Shown here: one piece after another, positions 35,963 through 47,641 of the stretch
How the letters are laid out: each line of letters starts with the position of its first letter
Numbering within the stretch: position 1 is the first letter of the stretch
Assembly: GCA_011033025.1 (NCBI GenBank)
Contig: WFMF01000184.1
Coordinates: 186,001 to 250,000 of the forward strand
Origin: Beroe forskalii
Taxonomy: Eukaryota; Ctenophora; Nuda; Beroida; Beroidae
Direction: 5' to 3'
Length of the DNA stretch: 64,000 bases
Notes under the pieces: model-generated
What the model saw: only the letters and a program-made list of their open reading frames with translations
What the model was told of the DNA's origin: nothing
Databases searched by the model: none
Translations under genes and position numbers: made by a program

Positions 35963-37170
35963 CTTACTTATAATTTCGCATTCTCTGTTTTTCTGTTTGT
36001 ACGTAACGGCGGAAACATCTTCGGAACGCGCGCGCAATACGATTTGTGCGGGTAACCATGGTGACACGTGCACGGAGAATTGCGCGCGCTCATTTCTGTT
36101 AACGGTGTTTTGATTACGTTGCGATCTCTAATAACTTTTGAACGGATCGGAGTTTTTTGATGCGGTAAAAAATTTTTAGTTGATTTGAATTTTGCGAACG
36201 AGGTGCTGCGTAGCAGCGCCGAGTGAGCTTTTTATTTGAGGGTCCAACGGGCCTTCTAGTCTTACTTATAATTTCGCATTTCGTGTTTTTTCTCCGTACG
36301 TCACGCCCCATGGCAACGCGCACGCAATGGGGGAAATGCACGTGCAGATTAATTGCGCGCGCGTTCATTTCGGTTTAATGCTGTTTTGATTTCGGAGCTT
36401 CATAACTTTTGATGTGGTTGGAATTTTTTGATGCGGTAAAAAGTATTTATTTGATTTAAAATGTGCGAACGAGGTGCTGCGTAGCAGCGCCGAGTGAGCT
36501 GTGTATTTGCAGGCCCGACGGGCCTGCTAGTCTCTAATATAATTTCGCAACCTCTGTAATATTATTTTGTACGTCCGTCACGTTTTTTGTCCTTTTGTAG
36601 ACACATTTTGGAGCGCCCACGTGCAGTTTTGGTATATGCGCTCGCGTTGCTATGGTAACATATTGCGCGCGCGTTCATTTCTGTTTAATGCTGTTTTGAA
36701 TACGTTGCTTCATAACTTTTGATGATGATCTGATTGGAATTTTTTGATGCTGTAAAAAGTATATAGTTGGTTTGAATTTTGCGAACGAGGTGCTGCTTAG
36801 CAGCACCGAGTGAGCTTTGTATTAGCAGGCCCAACGGGCCTGCTAGTCTCTTATATAATTTCGCAACCTCTGTAATATTATTATTTTGTACCTCCGTCAC
36901 GTTTTTTGTCCTTTTGTAGACACATTTTGGGGTGCCCACGTGCAGCATGGATATATGCGCGCGCGTTGCTATGGTTACATATTGCGTGCGCGCGTTCATT
37001 TCTGTTTAAGGCTGTTTTGAATACGTTGCTTGATAACTTATGATCTGATTGGAATTTTTTGATGCGGTTAAAAGTATTTAGTTGATTTGAATTTTGCGAA
37101 CGAGGTGCTGCGTAGCAGCGCCGAGTGAGCTATGTATTAGCAATAGCAGGACCAACGGGCCTGCTAGTCT
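35963..37170 (+). repeat. ~300-bp satellite, four units, with conserved hairpins
   Basis: Units begin with TATAATTTCGCA at about 35963, 36261, 36531 and 36847 (spacings 298, 270 and 316-320), with a fifth start near 37166. Each contains a GCGCGC block, TTTTTTGATGCGGTAAAAA, then GCGAACGAGG, a hairpin (GGTGCTGC-NTA-GCAGCRCC), CCGAGTGAGC, and a second hairpin (GCAGGCCC-loop-GGGCCTGC) followed by TAGT. No protein is encoded; frames in the units are arginine-rich shadows. Confidence 0.88.
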
Positions 37171-38159
37171 TATATATAATTTCGTAAGAGCACGTGAATT
37201 ATGTCTGTGCTTCCGTACACAATTAAATTTGAGCTTGCCAAGAAAATATCAAGAGAAACGAATGCAAAAGGGAGAAATGAGGCGCCGTTGCTATGGAGAT
37301 TGGATATTTGCGCACGTGCAACATAAAGTAGTTCGTAAAGTAGTGTTACTATTACGTTAGTGATTAAAGCTGTCGAGATGTTGCTTTTGAATGCTGATTT
37401 TTTTTAAATTCGTAGTTCATGAGGCATGTAGGGTTATTTTGGACGACAGTTATTGGAAGTTTAGGAAAGTAGGAAGTTATTACAAAAAATATCTAAGCAG
37501 TAGACTTAGAGTTCAACCGATAAAATAAATTCGCATCGAACGATGTTCCTACGTCTCGGCGTGTCTCAAAATTAATGAGAAGTTCACGAAGTTCGATTCA
37601 GAGCACTTCACGTAAACGTAAGGGAAAACAAAATTGCTGAACTAACAAAACGCGACGCGCGCGCATTTTAATCTTGCGCGCAACGCAGAAACTCTGCGCG
37701 CGTTGCAAAGTTATTTCAGATATAGTTACGAACTTACAAGACGAAATGCGCGGCGTAAAAATCATGAATTTGATTTTGCGATTAGTCTGAGCGCGCACCA
37801 GACCTAAAATTAATCTTTAATTTATTTACATTTCTTACGCAGCTTTATTCAGTATACAAATGAAGGAAAAATAATAATTCACGGTAAGACCAGTCGAACA
37901 ATGCGTTAGTGTCCCCTAATGCCTAACCACGCACGCGTTGCAACTTCATTCCGTCATTTGCTCCTTTGACATCAACATTCACCTTTGTGCCATTATACAA
38001 CGCACTTCGGCAACTTCAGTTCCTTTCAACCTATCTTTTTACTTACTTCATTCTGCTGTCCTTTGGTTTCATCTAACCAGATGCTTACGTGCGCACAGGC
38101 CACAGCCAGCCGCACAGAATAGGACGCGGGTTAGGGCAAGCTGTTGGTAACTTGGTCAG

Positions 38160-38240
38160 AAATCGCGAACGAGGCGGCGCGTAGCGCCGCCGAGTGAGCA
38201 ATGTAAGTATGTAATAGCAGGCCCACCGGGCCTGCTAGTA
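38160..38240 (+). repeat. satellite-unit tail with altered hairpin
   Basis: Same end as the satellite units: GCGAACGAGG, hairpin, CCGAGTGAGC, then AGCAGGCCC-acc-GGGCCTGCT. The first hairpin is GGCGGCGC-GTA-GCGCCGCC, changed on both sides of the stem compared with 36.2-37.1 kb. The interval 37170-38160 is a diverged interior without a gene. Confidence 0.7.
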
Positions 38241-38380
38241 AAGCTATAATTTGGATACGGCGATTTGGATTCAGAATTTGTTGTTTAGTGTTTACTTTGT
38301 AATACTACTTTATTGGCTTAGAGCAGTTAGATAACCAATAGATCCATCTTTAAAGCATATAAAAAAAAAACCTTGTACGA

Positions 38381-39040
38381 TTATACAGAAGCATTTCCAG
38401 CTTTGAAGCCAGTGTACTCGTGTTTCTCATCAGGATATTGCTGCCTGATATGCTGTACAACACAGGCGGTTACTATGTATCGGGCCATATGCACTGTAAA
38501 GTGACAATTTATCAGGAAAACAAAGAATTTGTAGCACAAATGGCGATAGCCTTTATTGTCCACCTCTTTGCTCAAATATGATTTACTACCTTTACTGTAT
38601 GTCAATCGTAATAATTTCAATATAGTCATTATGTCCGGGTTCTCTATCACATCAAGTTAAACTTTAGTCTCCGTAATACAATTTTACCCTCTTTGTCCAT
38701 AACACTATAGAAAGAGTCACTGATACGACAACAGTAGTCATCATCAGGCCCGTGGACAGCTTCACATCGTGAAAAGGAACACCAATCCATCGGTAAACTG
38801 CCATCCTTGTTACTCTCACCAATGTAAGATATCTCATTCTGTGAACCGCCAATTAAGTTTCCATTTGTATCCAATGAGAATAGGCTTCTTCATCACAATC
38901 ATGGTCACTAATTTCTATATTTAGGATCACATAGCACAGACAACCTCGTCGATACAAAACCTGCACTGTTTTTCGTGGCTGACTGAATTTGTTTCTGTCT
39001 TCAAGTTCAACCTCAGTGTAGAAAACAATATCAAACCTCC
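38381..39040 (-). pseudogene. P2X7 C-terminal-like domain fragment, frameshifted
   Basis: Reads in three consecutive frames: 39040 to about 38880 (FDIVFYTEVELEDR), 38874-38650 (MDWCSFSRC, then DDDYCCR) and 38650-38381 (NPDIMTILKLLRL, YRHLCYKFFVFL, ACVVQHIRQQYPD, YTGFKAG). The W-C...C...CC cysteine pattern and the YR..Y..F, CVV..IR..(Y/F)P, Y.GFK string match the cysteine-rich 'P2X7 intracellular' domain seen in many invertebrate orphan proteins; this assignment is from memory. Two frame breaks argue for a pseudogene. A 44-nt intron at GAGG|GTAAAA...GATAG would heal one of them and cannot be excluded. Confidence 0.5.
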
Positions 39041-39099
39041 GCTAGAAAGCCGTGATAATTTGTTTCGTCCCATTCCTAATAATTTTCATGGACAGTCAA

Positions 39100-39540
39100 T
39101 TTGCACAATGCTAGAGCTAACTCAGAGATATGCAAGTCATGAAAACGGATGTAGAGGATAGAAGTGCAACAGCAAACAAATTCTATTTGAGTATTAGGGT
39201 GTACAATCTATAACTTCAAGATTAAGAATTATTATCATACATTGGTGTCCTAAGAGAATCGTTTTTAAAACTCATTTGCAAGTATCGCAAGAATACATAT
39301 TTTTACCAATTTTCTATTATAATTCGCAAATATTCATATTACTTCCAGTAGGTATATCCCTTTCTAATTTGTAATTCCCTATTTTAATTTCATCGTGACA
39401 GATCGTGTAATTGATAGCATGGACTCAAGCAATTGCATTGATCATAGAAGGTAGAGAAGCACATAATTTATGCGATTGAAAATGCATGAGTAAAAAAGAG
39501 GTAGGTATAGGAGAATACACTATATTTCACACAGCGCGCA
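39100..39540. other. unassigned spacer
   Basis: No gene or repeat recognised. Confidence 0.35.
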
Positions 39541-39544
39541 CAGC

Positions 39545-40210
39545 GTCAGCTAAGGTGAGCTGCCCGAGTGATGTAATCGCGCCAAAACATATAGGTGCGA
39601 TATCTCGCGATTGGGAGTAAGTAGAAACATGGGGATTTCACTAAAATTATTTTCGCAGTACTGGTTAGTAAATTAGATCATAAAAAGTGGTACTTTTTCT
39701 GGAGTGTACTACCCCTTTAAATGGTACAATTTTTTCATAATTTTTAGCACTTTTGAGATGGTACCATTTTTTCCAGTTTTTGGCACATTTTTCAAATCGT
39801 ACCGTTGTTTGTTTCTGATTTATGCACCTTTTTGAAATGGTACCTTTTTCGATTCAGGTTTTCAGCCCTTTTATTAAATGGTAGGTACCAATTTTGTTTT
39901 TGATTTTTTGCATCATTGTCAAATGGCACCATTTTCGTTTCCGATTTTTAAGGTACCAAATTTGTGTTGGTTTTTGCGCCTTTTCAGAATGGTACTTTTT
40001 TGTTCGTGATTCTTGGCAATTCTTTTCAAATTTTTTGTTTTGGTGCTTTTTTGAACCATGCTATGAATGATCGCCCATCCAGACACATTTTTCTGTCGAT
40101 AGGAGGTTTAATTGGGGGGTAATTTGACCCCCACGTTGATATAAAATTTGCCAATAGTGGGCTCAATTTGAGGGGGTTTGAGAAAGTTGCCCCCCCCCCC
40201 CATATAATTT
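39545..40210. repeat. right inverted arm, AAATGGTACC repeats and poly-C tract
   Basis: 39545-39630 is the inverted partner of 35556-35645. 39700-40030 holds about eight loose ~36-bp units with AAATGGTACC. A C-run near 40188-40201 is followed by CATATAATT. Confidence 0.55.
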
Positions 40211-42425
40211 CATTTCTTTTATCGAATGTACGAAAAAAAAAAACAAAAAAACTATAATTTAAAAGTATCCCACTTTTGACGTAAAATTACAAAAGTACAA
40301 AAACTGACCTGTCACTTCTGTCATCAGGCAATGACTTGAGGTGCATGCTCGCAGATACTCAGACATATCAAAGAATCACTGATTGGTGAGTGAAACTGCA
40401 AGTTTCCCTGATTTTTAATCAAAAACTACTCTATAGTCCATATTAAATGCAAAAGTGTATGAACTCTCGGAGTCTCGGGTTTATAAACGATAAACCACTC
40501 GGGCTAATAACTGCTTGAGATACGCCCTCGGGATTACCATCGAAGCATCGAATATAATCGAGTTAACTATATAATAAGATAATGGACCCACACATAGTTT
40601 TCCGAGGATATAAGCGCAGATTGAAATTAATTCAAGTGAACCGAAATAATTATATTTATGAAGGAGCACAATTGATGAAATTCGTCTATCAATCTTTAAG
40701 TTATCTGCGCCTGCTGAATCTTTGAGAGGCTCTAGGGGGATCCGCCGGGCTTTCATAAAACGTACATGGAAAATTAGTGACACAGACATAAAATGATTGA
40801 CAATAAAGACTCTGATATCATGGTTTACAATGATTTTTGATTCATTGCGAGACATATTTTCATATCATTTTATGACTAATTTTGTCATAATATGTTGGAT
40901 ACATAATTAGTACGGACACTAGGTTTAATCTCCACGATTTCTACGTTCCGCTAATGTAGTTAAGTTGAGTATATCCAGTCGCTGAGAATAAGGGAGGGTT
41001 CCTATCTCATCAATTAACCTGGTAAATCTTCTTTGTACACTTTCCAGCGCTAAAATCAAGTAATATGTAATAAATATTATATAGATAATAAACTAGGTAC
41101 TTATCAAGTGAAACTTTTATACCTAACTTGGTTTTCAATGCTTTGTTACTCGACTGAATTGATAATTATAGTAATATAATATAGTGGTTGTCTTATGAAA
41201 TTCACTGTTGCACTTCTGAATTACCTGTGCATGACACAGTGTGTACTGAGTTTTTCTGAAAATACATAGATTTTTTTCTGAAAGTACATAGATTGTCCGA
41301 CGTCATTTGACCCCCTCACAGGGATCAGACAACGTCTGACAATACAAAGGAGAGTATTCCATAACTAAGCCCATTGCCAAATTATCCCAATTTAAGAACA
41401 ACAAAAAAAACCGCCCCTACACTTGGTACATTATACTAACAGTTTTTGGACCAAAAAGTGGGGACCACCCTTTAATTACATCAAATCAGTGAAGAAATGG
41501 GTATCTTTTGAGTAGTAGGAGTAATCGATGGTGCATATAGTTAAATTTACATAAACCTAATTTATTTCATTCACTTTCTTGCCTTTCGTCCCTCATCTTG
41601 TTTCATATTTTCAAATGTTATTTCAGACGAGCTTTGAACTTCAGAAGTTCAAGCGAGCAAGTGGACATCCTTCCCTTTCGTTACACTTGATAAGAGAAAA
41701 AGAGGAGTTATCTGCAGATCTGATCACATCGAGTGCTCGGTACCCCGCCTCACTTCACTCCCTGAATCCGTGACAATTCTCGAGAACCTAAAATTTCAAA
41801 CGTGAGCTGAATGTTTGGGTTTCTTGTGACAAAACTTCATGACTTCATGTTTTTATTGGCAGAGTACATTTCACCGTGTGTCCCAATACTCGTTTTAAAA
41901 TTTTATGAAATCGTAAAAACCCACAAGAATTTGGCTGCACTTCAGTATAACATTCATGTTTGTCACAAAACTCGGTAGCCGTATGTATATCACGTGATTG
42001 TACAGTGTACACAACTAATTATGTGATGTAATTATGTAAATTAACTTATTAACATTTTCAGGGCAACTGAAATCAGCGGGAATTCAACAGCAACGTGGTG
42101 ACTCGAATGTATATAATATACTATATACACAAGTCATATCCAAGAACAAGATTACCTACAGAGCAGAAGCTTATACACTACACTCTAAACAAGGTGAGCG
42201 AATGTATACACCTATAATCTATATACAAGCATGCTGATCACATGATTACTTCCCGCACACCATATATAATATTTATTACATACTCACAGATAGGTATACA
42301 ATATGAATATATGGACCAATCCCATATGCATGGGCAAACTGGTAGGCAACGGCTGAATATTTGCATGTACAATTATGATTATATACACAGTGCTGGTCAC
42401 ATGGTACTATTGTGGCACTGACTAC
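40211..42425. other. unassigned intergenic stretch
   Basis: About 2.2 kb without a convincing exon. A local duplication of 'ttttctgaaaatacatagat' is near 41250. The longest frame (40855-40481, minus) shows no known motif and mostly overlaps AT-rich sequence. Confidence 0.35.
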
Positions 42426-42910
42426 ATTTGTGTGTACGTCATCGATGGATGGCGATGCATTGAACATGGCATACATTTTACAGTGATAAAGTGTGTCAGT
42501 ACAACATTCGCGCTGTACACAAACCACAATGTAATGTACATCACCTGACTGCTTAATTGCACCATGTGATCATTGTCAGCATTCGCGCGCATGTATATAC
42601 ACATTGGTTCGTACGGTTCATTGTTCATTTCTTACACATATTTTCTTTACGTGTGAAAGTTGTTCCGTCATTAATTCGTTGATTTGTGTGTACGTCATCG
42701 ATGGATGGCGATGCATTGAACATGGCATACATTTTACAGTGATAAAGTGTGTCAGTACAACATTCGCGCTGTACACAAACCACAATGTAATGTACATCAC
42801 CTGACTGCTTAATTGCACCATGTGATCATTGTCAGCATTCGCGCGCATGTATATACACATTGGTTCGTACGGTTCATTGTTCATTTCTTACACATATTTT
42901 CTTTACGTGT
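42426..42910. repeat. exact 229-bp tandem duplication
   Basis: 42426-42654 and 42682-42910 are identical base for base as read, separated by 27 bases. The unit has no TIR or LTR-like TG...CA ends and no primer-binding-like site between the copies. The duplicated short frames are shadows. Confidence 0.92.
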
Positions 42911-43780
42911 ACCGATCTGTTTTATATTAATTGCCATAAATGGTTAGCATTAGTTTATCTGTTATCTATCCATCGTCATCAAACAGATCGAAATGTTGAA
43001 ACTTTGAAATAGATGATGATAGTAATATCACTAGATTGTTGCTTTTAATACGTACGTAAGCTATTATTTGTAAAATATATTATGTCTGTTCCACCCGGGC
43101 CATTTTAAATTATCATCATCAAATCCATTTCATGAAGTGTTGATTCCAGACATGGGAGAGATGTTATAATTCGTCGTCAAATTTCGCCCGTCAGTCACAA
43201 TATTTACCTGCATATCTAGGTTCTTACAAACCACTGGACAGAAGTGCTGTGATTTTATATCTTTGTGTTCGTGAGTTAACGTTTATAATCATTGCTTGAT
43301 TACATTGAAACATGTTTGTTTGCGAATCTTGTTCAAAGTCATACCAGAGCAGGCGAGCCTACCGGAAGGTGAATGCTACTTAATAGCATATACCTATAAC
43401 TTACATACTGTGTGCTGTTTTATCTTCGTTTCAGACTTGAGATTATACGATATTGGCCGATTTGGCAAGTTTTTAATTCTTGCATAAACATCTGCCGATC
43501 TAAAGACCGTGAAATTGGAACTATATATATATTTCTCTGAATGCCTTGATCGAAGGCTCCGCCTTAACGTGCGGTAATGAAAACAGATCAGAGAGATCTA
43601 ACAAAAAGCAGATACCCTTCAAACTTCTAATACTGCTCTAAGACACATAGTTAGACTGTCCATTGTTCAGTGTGTCAACTATGACGATCATTCATGAATT
43701 GACATCATCAGATACCATTTTGCTGATCTAATTTAAAACTTTAATATATAAACCATTAAATCTATTAGTCCTGAGTTATA
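42911..43780. other. unassigned spacer
   Basis: No gene or structured repeat recognised. Confidence 0.35.
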
Positions 43781-43785
43781 AACTT

Positions 43786-44170
43786 TTAATTACAGTCTGA
43801 GCTTTCTATTTCAGACTCAGAGGTAATATGCCTTTTAACATGGGGTTTCTTCAAGTGAGGTGGCCTCCACTGAGGTTTCTTTTCAGATGAAGTCCCCTGG
43901 TCAGATGACACCACTTCTCCTTCACTTTCCTCTGCATGGCAAATTTCACGGTCCTTTCTAATTAGAAACTTTTTTCCTGGGTTTTCAGCAATTTTTCTCT
44001 TCAACTCCTGAACCAGTTTACGTCTCTCAGCACGTTCTTCTGGGCTTTTGTCTAAGCCAATGAATACAGTCCCATACTGTGAGTGTCCCTTAAGATTCTT
44101 GGCCACTTTCAGTGCCTCAAATACAGTTTCTCTATTTTCCAGTGTGACACGGATTGGTCTTTTTTCTGCA
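43786..44170 (-). pseudogene. LINE ORF1-like C-terminal fragment
   Basis: Minus-strand frame with RPIRVTLENRETV, AKNLKGHSQYGTVFIGL and KSPEERAERRKLVQELKRK, then a charged tail to a stop at 43786. The 'VFI..D.SPEERAERR' block matches the ORF1-like fragment at 7546-7731. The N-terminal coiled coil is missing, so it is a truncated relic, perhaps of a different subfamily. Confidence 0.6.
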
Positions 44171-44269
44171 GTTCTACCAAATTGGAACTAGCTAAATGAT
44201 TTACTATTTGCAAATTTCAACCCTTGGAGCTTACACCCCTTTGAAAATTGCACTCTTTCAGCACGATCG

Positions 44270-45132
44270 TAATTCTCGCACCTCCGATGACCCACATCAT
44301 TTGTGTACAGAGTGCGGGGCGAAGTTCAGTGAGAAATGAAGTACGTTTTTCACCTCATTTTGAAGCTCATCGCGTGTCAATTCGAATTGCTCGCATTCGT
44401 TTTATCATCATTCTGAGATTTTACTTGAGGACGAAATATTTTGTGAAGGAGCCAGTCAATATGTGAACCTTTAATCTTATCTTTTTCGCAGAGCTGGCTA
44501 TATGGAGTGACAATTTCGAACATACCTTGTGATATAGATGTTTTTAGGTACAAACGTTTCTGACTGATTTCGCCAAAAACATTTCGCATCACCTCGCTCG
44601 TAAACACTACAATTCAAATTAATTGAATCATTTTTATCGCATTGAAAATTTTTCTAATCACTAATAAGATAATAAGTTTTCAGCAACGAAACGATATCAT
44701 TCAACAGAAATGAAGGCGCGCACAAATCAACTTGCACGTGTTGCCATAGCAACGCGCACATAACTCGAATTGCTTGCAAATCTCCACGTGGGCACTGTTC
44801 ACTCTTCACAGATCTAGTAAAACCTACCATCACCGCCGTTTGCAGTGACGGTATCATGATAATGTTAATCGATTGAATTGTTGACGGAAAGCAGCGTTCG
44901 TTGTCAACAATTCAAGCGATTTCATACTTAAATTGAAAATAATATGAGTTCAATGCATTTGCTTATTCATCAAACACACTCTGTCTATGAAAACAAATTC
45001 TTTGAACTCAAATTATTTTCAATTTCAAGACTGAGCAGGCACGTTTCAGAGGTCCACGAGGAAAAACAGTTCAAATGTAGTTTCTGCAACAATACTTTTG
45101 CTCGTGGTGCTTACTGTTTTGTGCTTTGTTAA
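44270..45132 (+). pseudogene. C2H2 zinc-finger gene remnants
   Basis: Two plus-strand pieces. One near 44275-44336 encodes HHLCTECGAKFSEK, the first half of a finger, then a stop. The other, after a TTTCAAG acceptor-like site near 45030, encodes RLSRHVSEVHEEKQ followed by FKCSFCNNTFARGAY. Together they resemble a split finger, a linker and the start of the next finger. Reading phases of the visible splice sites do not match, so it may be decayed or missing an exon. A hairpin (TTGAATTGTTGAC...GTCAACAATTCAA) lies between them at about 44874-44912. Confidence 0.45.
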
Positions 45133-45601
45133 GAGCTCATACCGGAGTGTACTGTTAATAAAATTTTACTGTTTTGTGCTTTCTTAATGTATGAAGGAAT
45201 GTTAGACTGTATTTCGTATGATTAGATATTATGTACTTATGTATATGACCTTGTGGCGAGTGCATGGTCAATTGCACGTGATACCTATCCACATGTATTC
45301 GAATAGATGTTCGGTCCTAAAATTTACCAGGTTCTGTTACAGTCGTGATATTCATTGGAGAATCTAGCACATCTCAACCACCTATCATGCTGGCATGTGA
45401 TCTATCGCTAGGATCTATTCAGTTTATTTTGGATCCTTATCACGGTACAGAATCATAAAACCTCTTACTCTCTTATTCTGGGGACCTTCTCAGGCAGAAC
45501 TACGTATATAAGTATATTAAATAAAAGTATCAAGTCCACGTCAATGACTGAAGACCAGTTCCTTTTATTCTTTTATTGATTCTATCAATTTCAATTCAGT
45601 C

Positions 45602-46165
45602 ATGAGTTCCCAAGAAGACCTTTTCTGCTCTAACCCAGACTCTCAAGAGGATTTATTTGGTTCCCTCCCCTCGAGCCCAGAAGCAAAGCCAGACCCTCAT
45701 TCCCAATCCAGTGATGAGCTCCCCAGCTGCCAGATACAGGAGCAGAAGGATAACTTCCACGACGTCATGCAGCAGCCAACATCGTCCCTGGACCTCGACG
45801 AACTCCTCCGTGAAGTCAAACTTCCTGCACCACAGAACATTCCTGGACCTTCAGCAAAGAAGCGACCTTTGAAGTTTCTTCCCGCAGCAGTGAGAGGCAA
45901 AAAGGCAAGGAAGAAGCTGGAGGCCGAAACCTGTAAAACCTGTGAAGGCTACTGGGCGGCCACAGGCTTGACTGAAGAGGAGATAAAGGAGGAGCTGAAG
46001 ACGATTTGCAAGCACAGGCGTCACCCTGGTCGCAGCACAACTCCCCCTGGGATATGGGACTTAGAAATTGTTGGCGAGGTCCATGAAGAAGAGGAGGCAA
46101 CACCTGCTTTAAGGGGACCTAATAAGTACCTCCAAAAGAGCACGCTGTATGACGGTGAAGATTAG
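45602..46165 (+). CDS. compact CtIP/Sae2/Ctp1-like DNA end-resection protein
   Basis: Intact intronless frame of 187 codons. The C-terminal half carries the hallmarks of the CtIP/Sae2/Ctp1 family: CxxC (C111, C114), CKHR (136-139) and TPPGIWDLE (147-155). In known members this region contacts DNA, and the TP site is a CDK target that licenses resection with Mre11-Rad50. The N-terminus has a direct repeat SQEDLF (3-8, 14-19) and several SQ sites, typical ATM/ATR-type targets. The protein is far shorter than vertebrate CtIP and lacks the N-terminal tetramerising coiled coil. TTCAATTCAG directly before the ATG could be a splice acceptor, so upstream exons may supply it. An AATAAA lies at 46349-46354. 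Family assignment is from motifs. Confidence 0.72.
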   Translation: MSSQEDLFCSNPDSQEDLFGSLPSSPEAKPDPHSQSSDELPSCQIQEQKDNFHDVMQQPTSSLDLDELLREVKLPAPQNIPGPSAKKRPLKFLPAAVRGKKARKKLEAETCKTCEGYWAATGLTEEEIKEELKTICKHRRHPGRSTTPPGIWDLEIVGEVHEEEEATPALRGPNKYLQKSTLYDGED

Positions 46166-46545
46166 ACGATTTAAACAAATCATGAAACTATCATGATAAC
46201 ACTTATTATGACCACAGCTCAATTCGTTTACTTGTTAACATAGGTACTTCCTGATCAGCCATATTTATCGTTAGTAGGCAAAATTTCAAAATCATGCCCA
46301 TATTATGCTCATAAATTTATGCAAGTGTGTGACATACTCGGATAAATGAATAAAAAGGAGCCAATGGTGTTACTTAAAATTTCTTGCTATTACAAAAGTA
46401 CAGACTGCTCAGTGCTATTACATGATCAATTTGTAATTGATTATAGGAAATGTTATAGTTTAATTCGACTCAAATTACAGAGTGCATAATCTGCATATCA
46501 ATGAACCTTGCCCAAATTATATCTCATATTATAAATATTTCAGAC

Positions 46546-46986
46546 GCCAACCGTCAGAGCCATGAGCAGAGGGCTCATCAGACAGAGATTGATGAGATGT
46601 TGAAAAGGGTAGCCAACGAGATCGAGAGGTATGCGAATTAAACAGTAACACCTATTTCAGCTTTGCATCTCTCAAAATTTGTTGTTCATGGACCCTTCGA
46701 TCTTCATGCTACAGGTCGTATTGATGTATTGAAGTATGGAGAAAATAGCATGGTCCAGGCTAGACAAAAGAAGGTAAATACCACTTTTTCAGAGAGGAGG
46801 CCTGGGTGCGAGAAAATGTCAGCAACAATAACTCTGCTGTTCTTGAGTGAGCTGGTCGTGTTGATGTCGGCTGTGACTGGAGAATGCGTAAGTGACTGTA
46901 TTTGTGAGAATAGTTGGCTTGTAAACAATGCATGTTACGATGTTGACCCCTTTTTAATCAGACCTGACTGTGGAATATTTTCTTGA
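46546..46986 (+). CDS. possible exons of an unrecognised gene
   Basis: 46546-46626 lies between ATATTTCAG and GAG|GTATGC and encodes a helical stretch (EQRAHQTEIDEMLKR). A second candidate, roughly 46716-46773, encodes GRIDVLKYGENSMVQARQKK before GTAAAT. A 46815-46986 frame starts with a signal-peptide-like segment (MSATITLLFLSELVVLMSA) followed by cysteines. Phases between the pieces do not agree well. Whether any belong to the CtIP-like gene is unknown. Confidence 0.28.
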
Positions 46987-46989
46987 AGG

Positions 46990-47640
46990 GACAAATAATC
47001 CAGCATTGTCTATCTCATGAACTTACCAATGTATAAATGAGTTATCCTCTGCTAAGTCTGTGCAAATAATAGAATCGGCAGAGGATAAGCCTGTTAAATC
47101 TATGTACATTGTACCCTGTCAATAATGGCATTCACTTTGATTCATAATCAATATTAAATGCATATCCTATGGCCTTCATAAACCAGCACGTTTGTTAAAA
47201 CTAGGTACTAACTTTATTTGATTTCTCGATGCTTATCTATTAATTTTGGAAATCTTAATCGATAACCAGTACCTTCTCCGATTGTAAACGTGAAATTTCT
47301 AGTTTTAAGTGTTGAACACAATATATTATTGCTATAATAATTAAATTAACTTTGAATCATTGTTGGACATGTTCACGAGGGGGTGAGGAAATTTTGCAAT
47401 ATTCTAGGAGTCTTATACATGCATAAATACTTTGATCTAAATAGAAATCAGTTAAATTATGAAATTCTGATAACTTAATTATGATCAGTTATTTCCTGAT
47501 GGTCAGTTGAACTGCAGCTGTTGAATAATATTGATATAAGTTCCTCTCAGATGATTGTGTTGATCCTGTTGAAAGAAGAGTGGTCCTGTTTTAGTCCGAG
47601 TTTCCCAGATTGACAGACGGCAGATTCAGAATGATGATCT
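46990..47640. other. unassigned spacer
   Basis: No gene or repeat recognised. Confidence 0.35.
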
Positions 47641-47641
47641 A

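Noticed and set aside
36685-36999. Arginine-rich frames in the satellite
   Set aside because: Created by GCGCGC blocks in repeated units; no start or splice support.
35963-37170. Possible CRISPR array
   Set aside because: Units are ~300 bp with internal homology throughout and no unique spacers; the DNA is eukaryotic.
42426-42910. Possible solo LTR pair
   Set aside because: The 27-bp interval cannot hold an element, and ends lack TG...CA and a target duplication.
45697-46103. Frames overlapping the CtIP-like gene on both strands
   Set aside because: Shadows of the 45602-46165 frame, with no independent signals.
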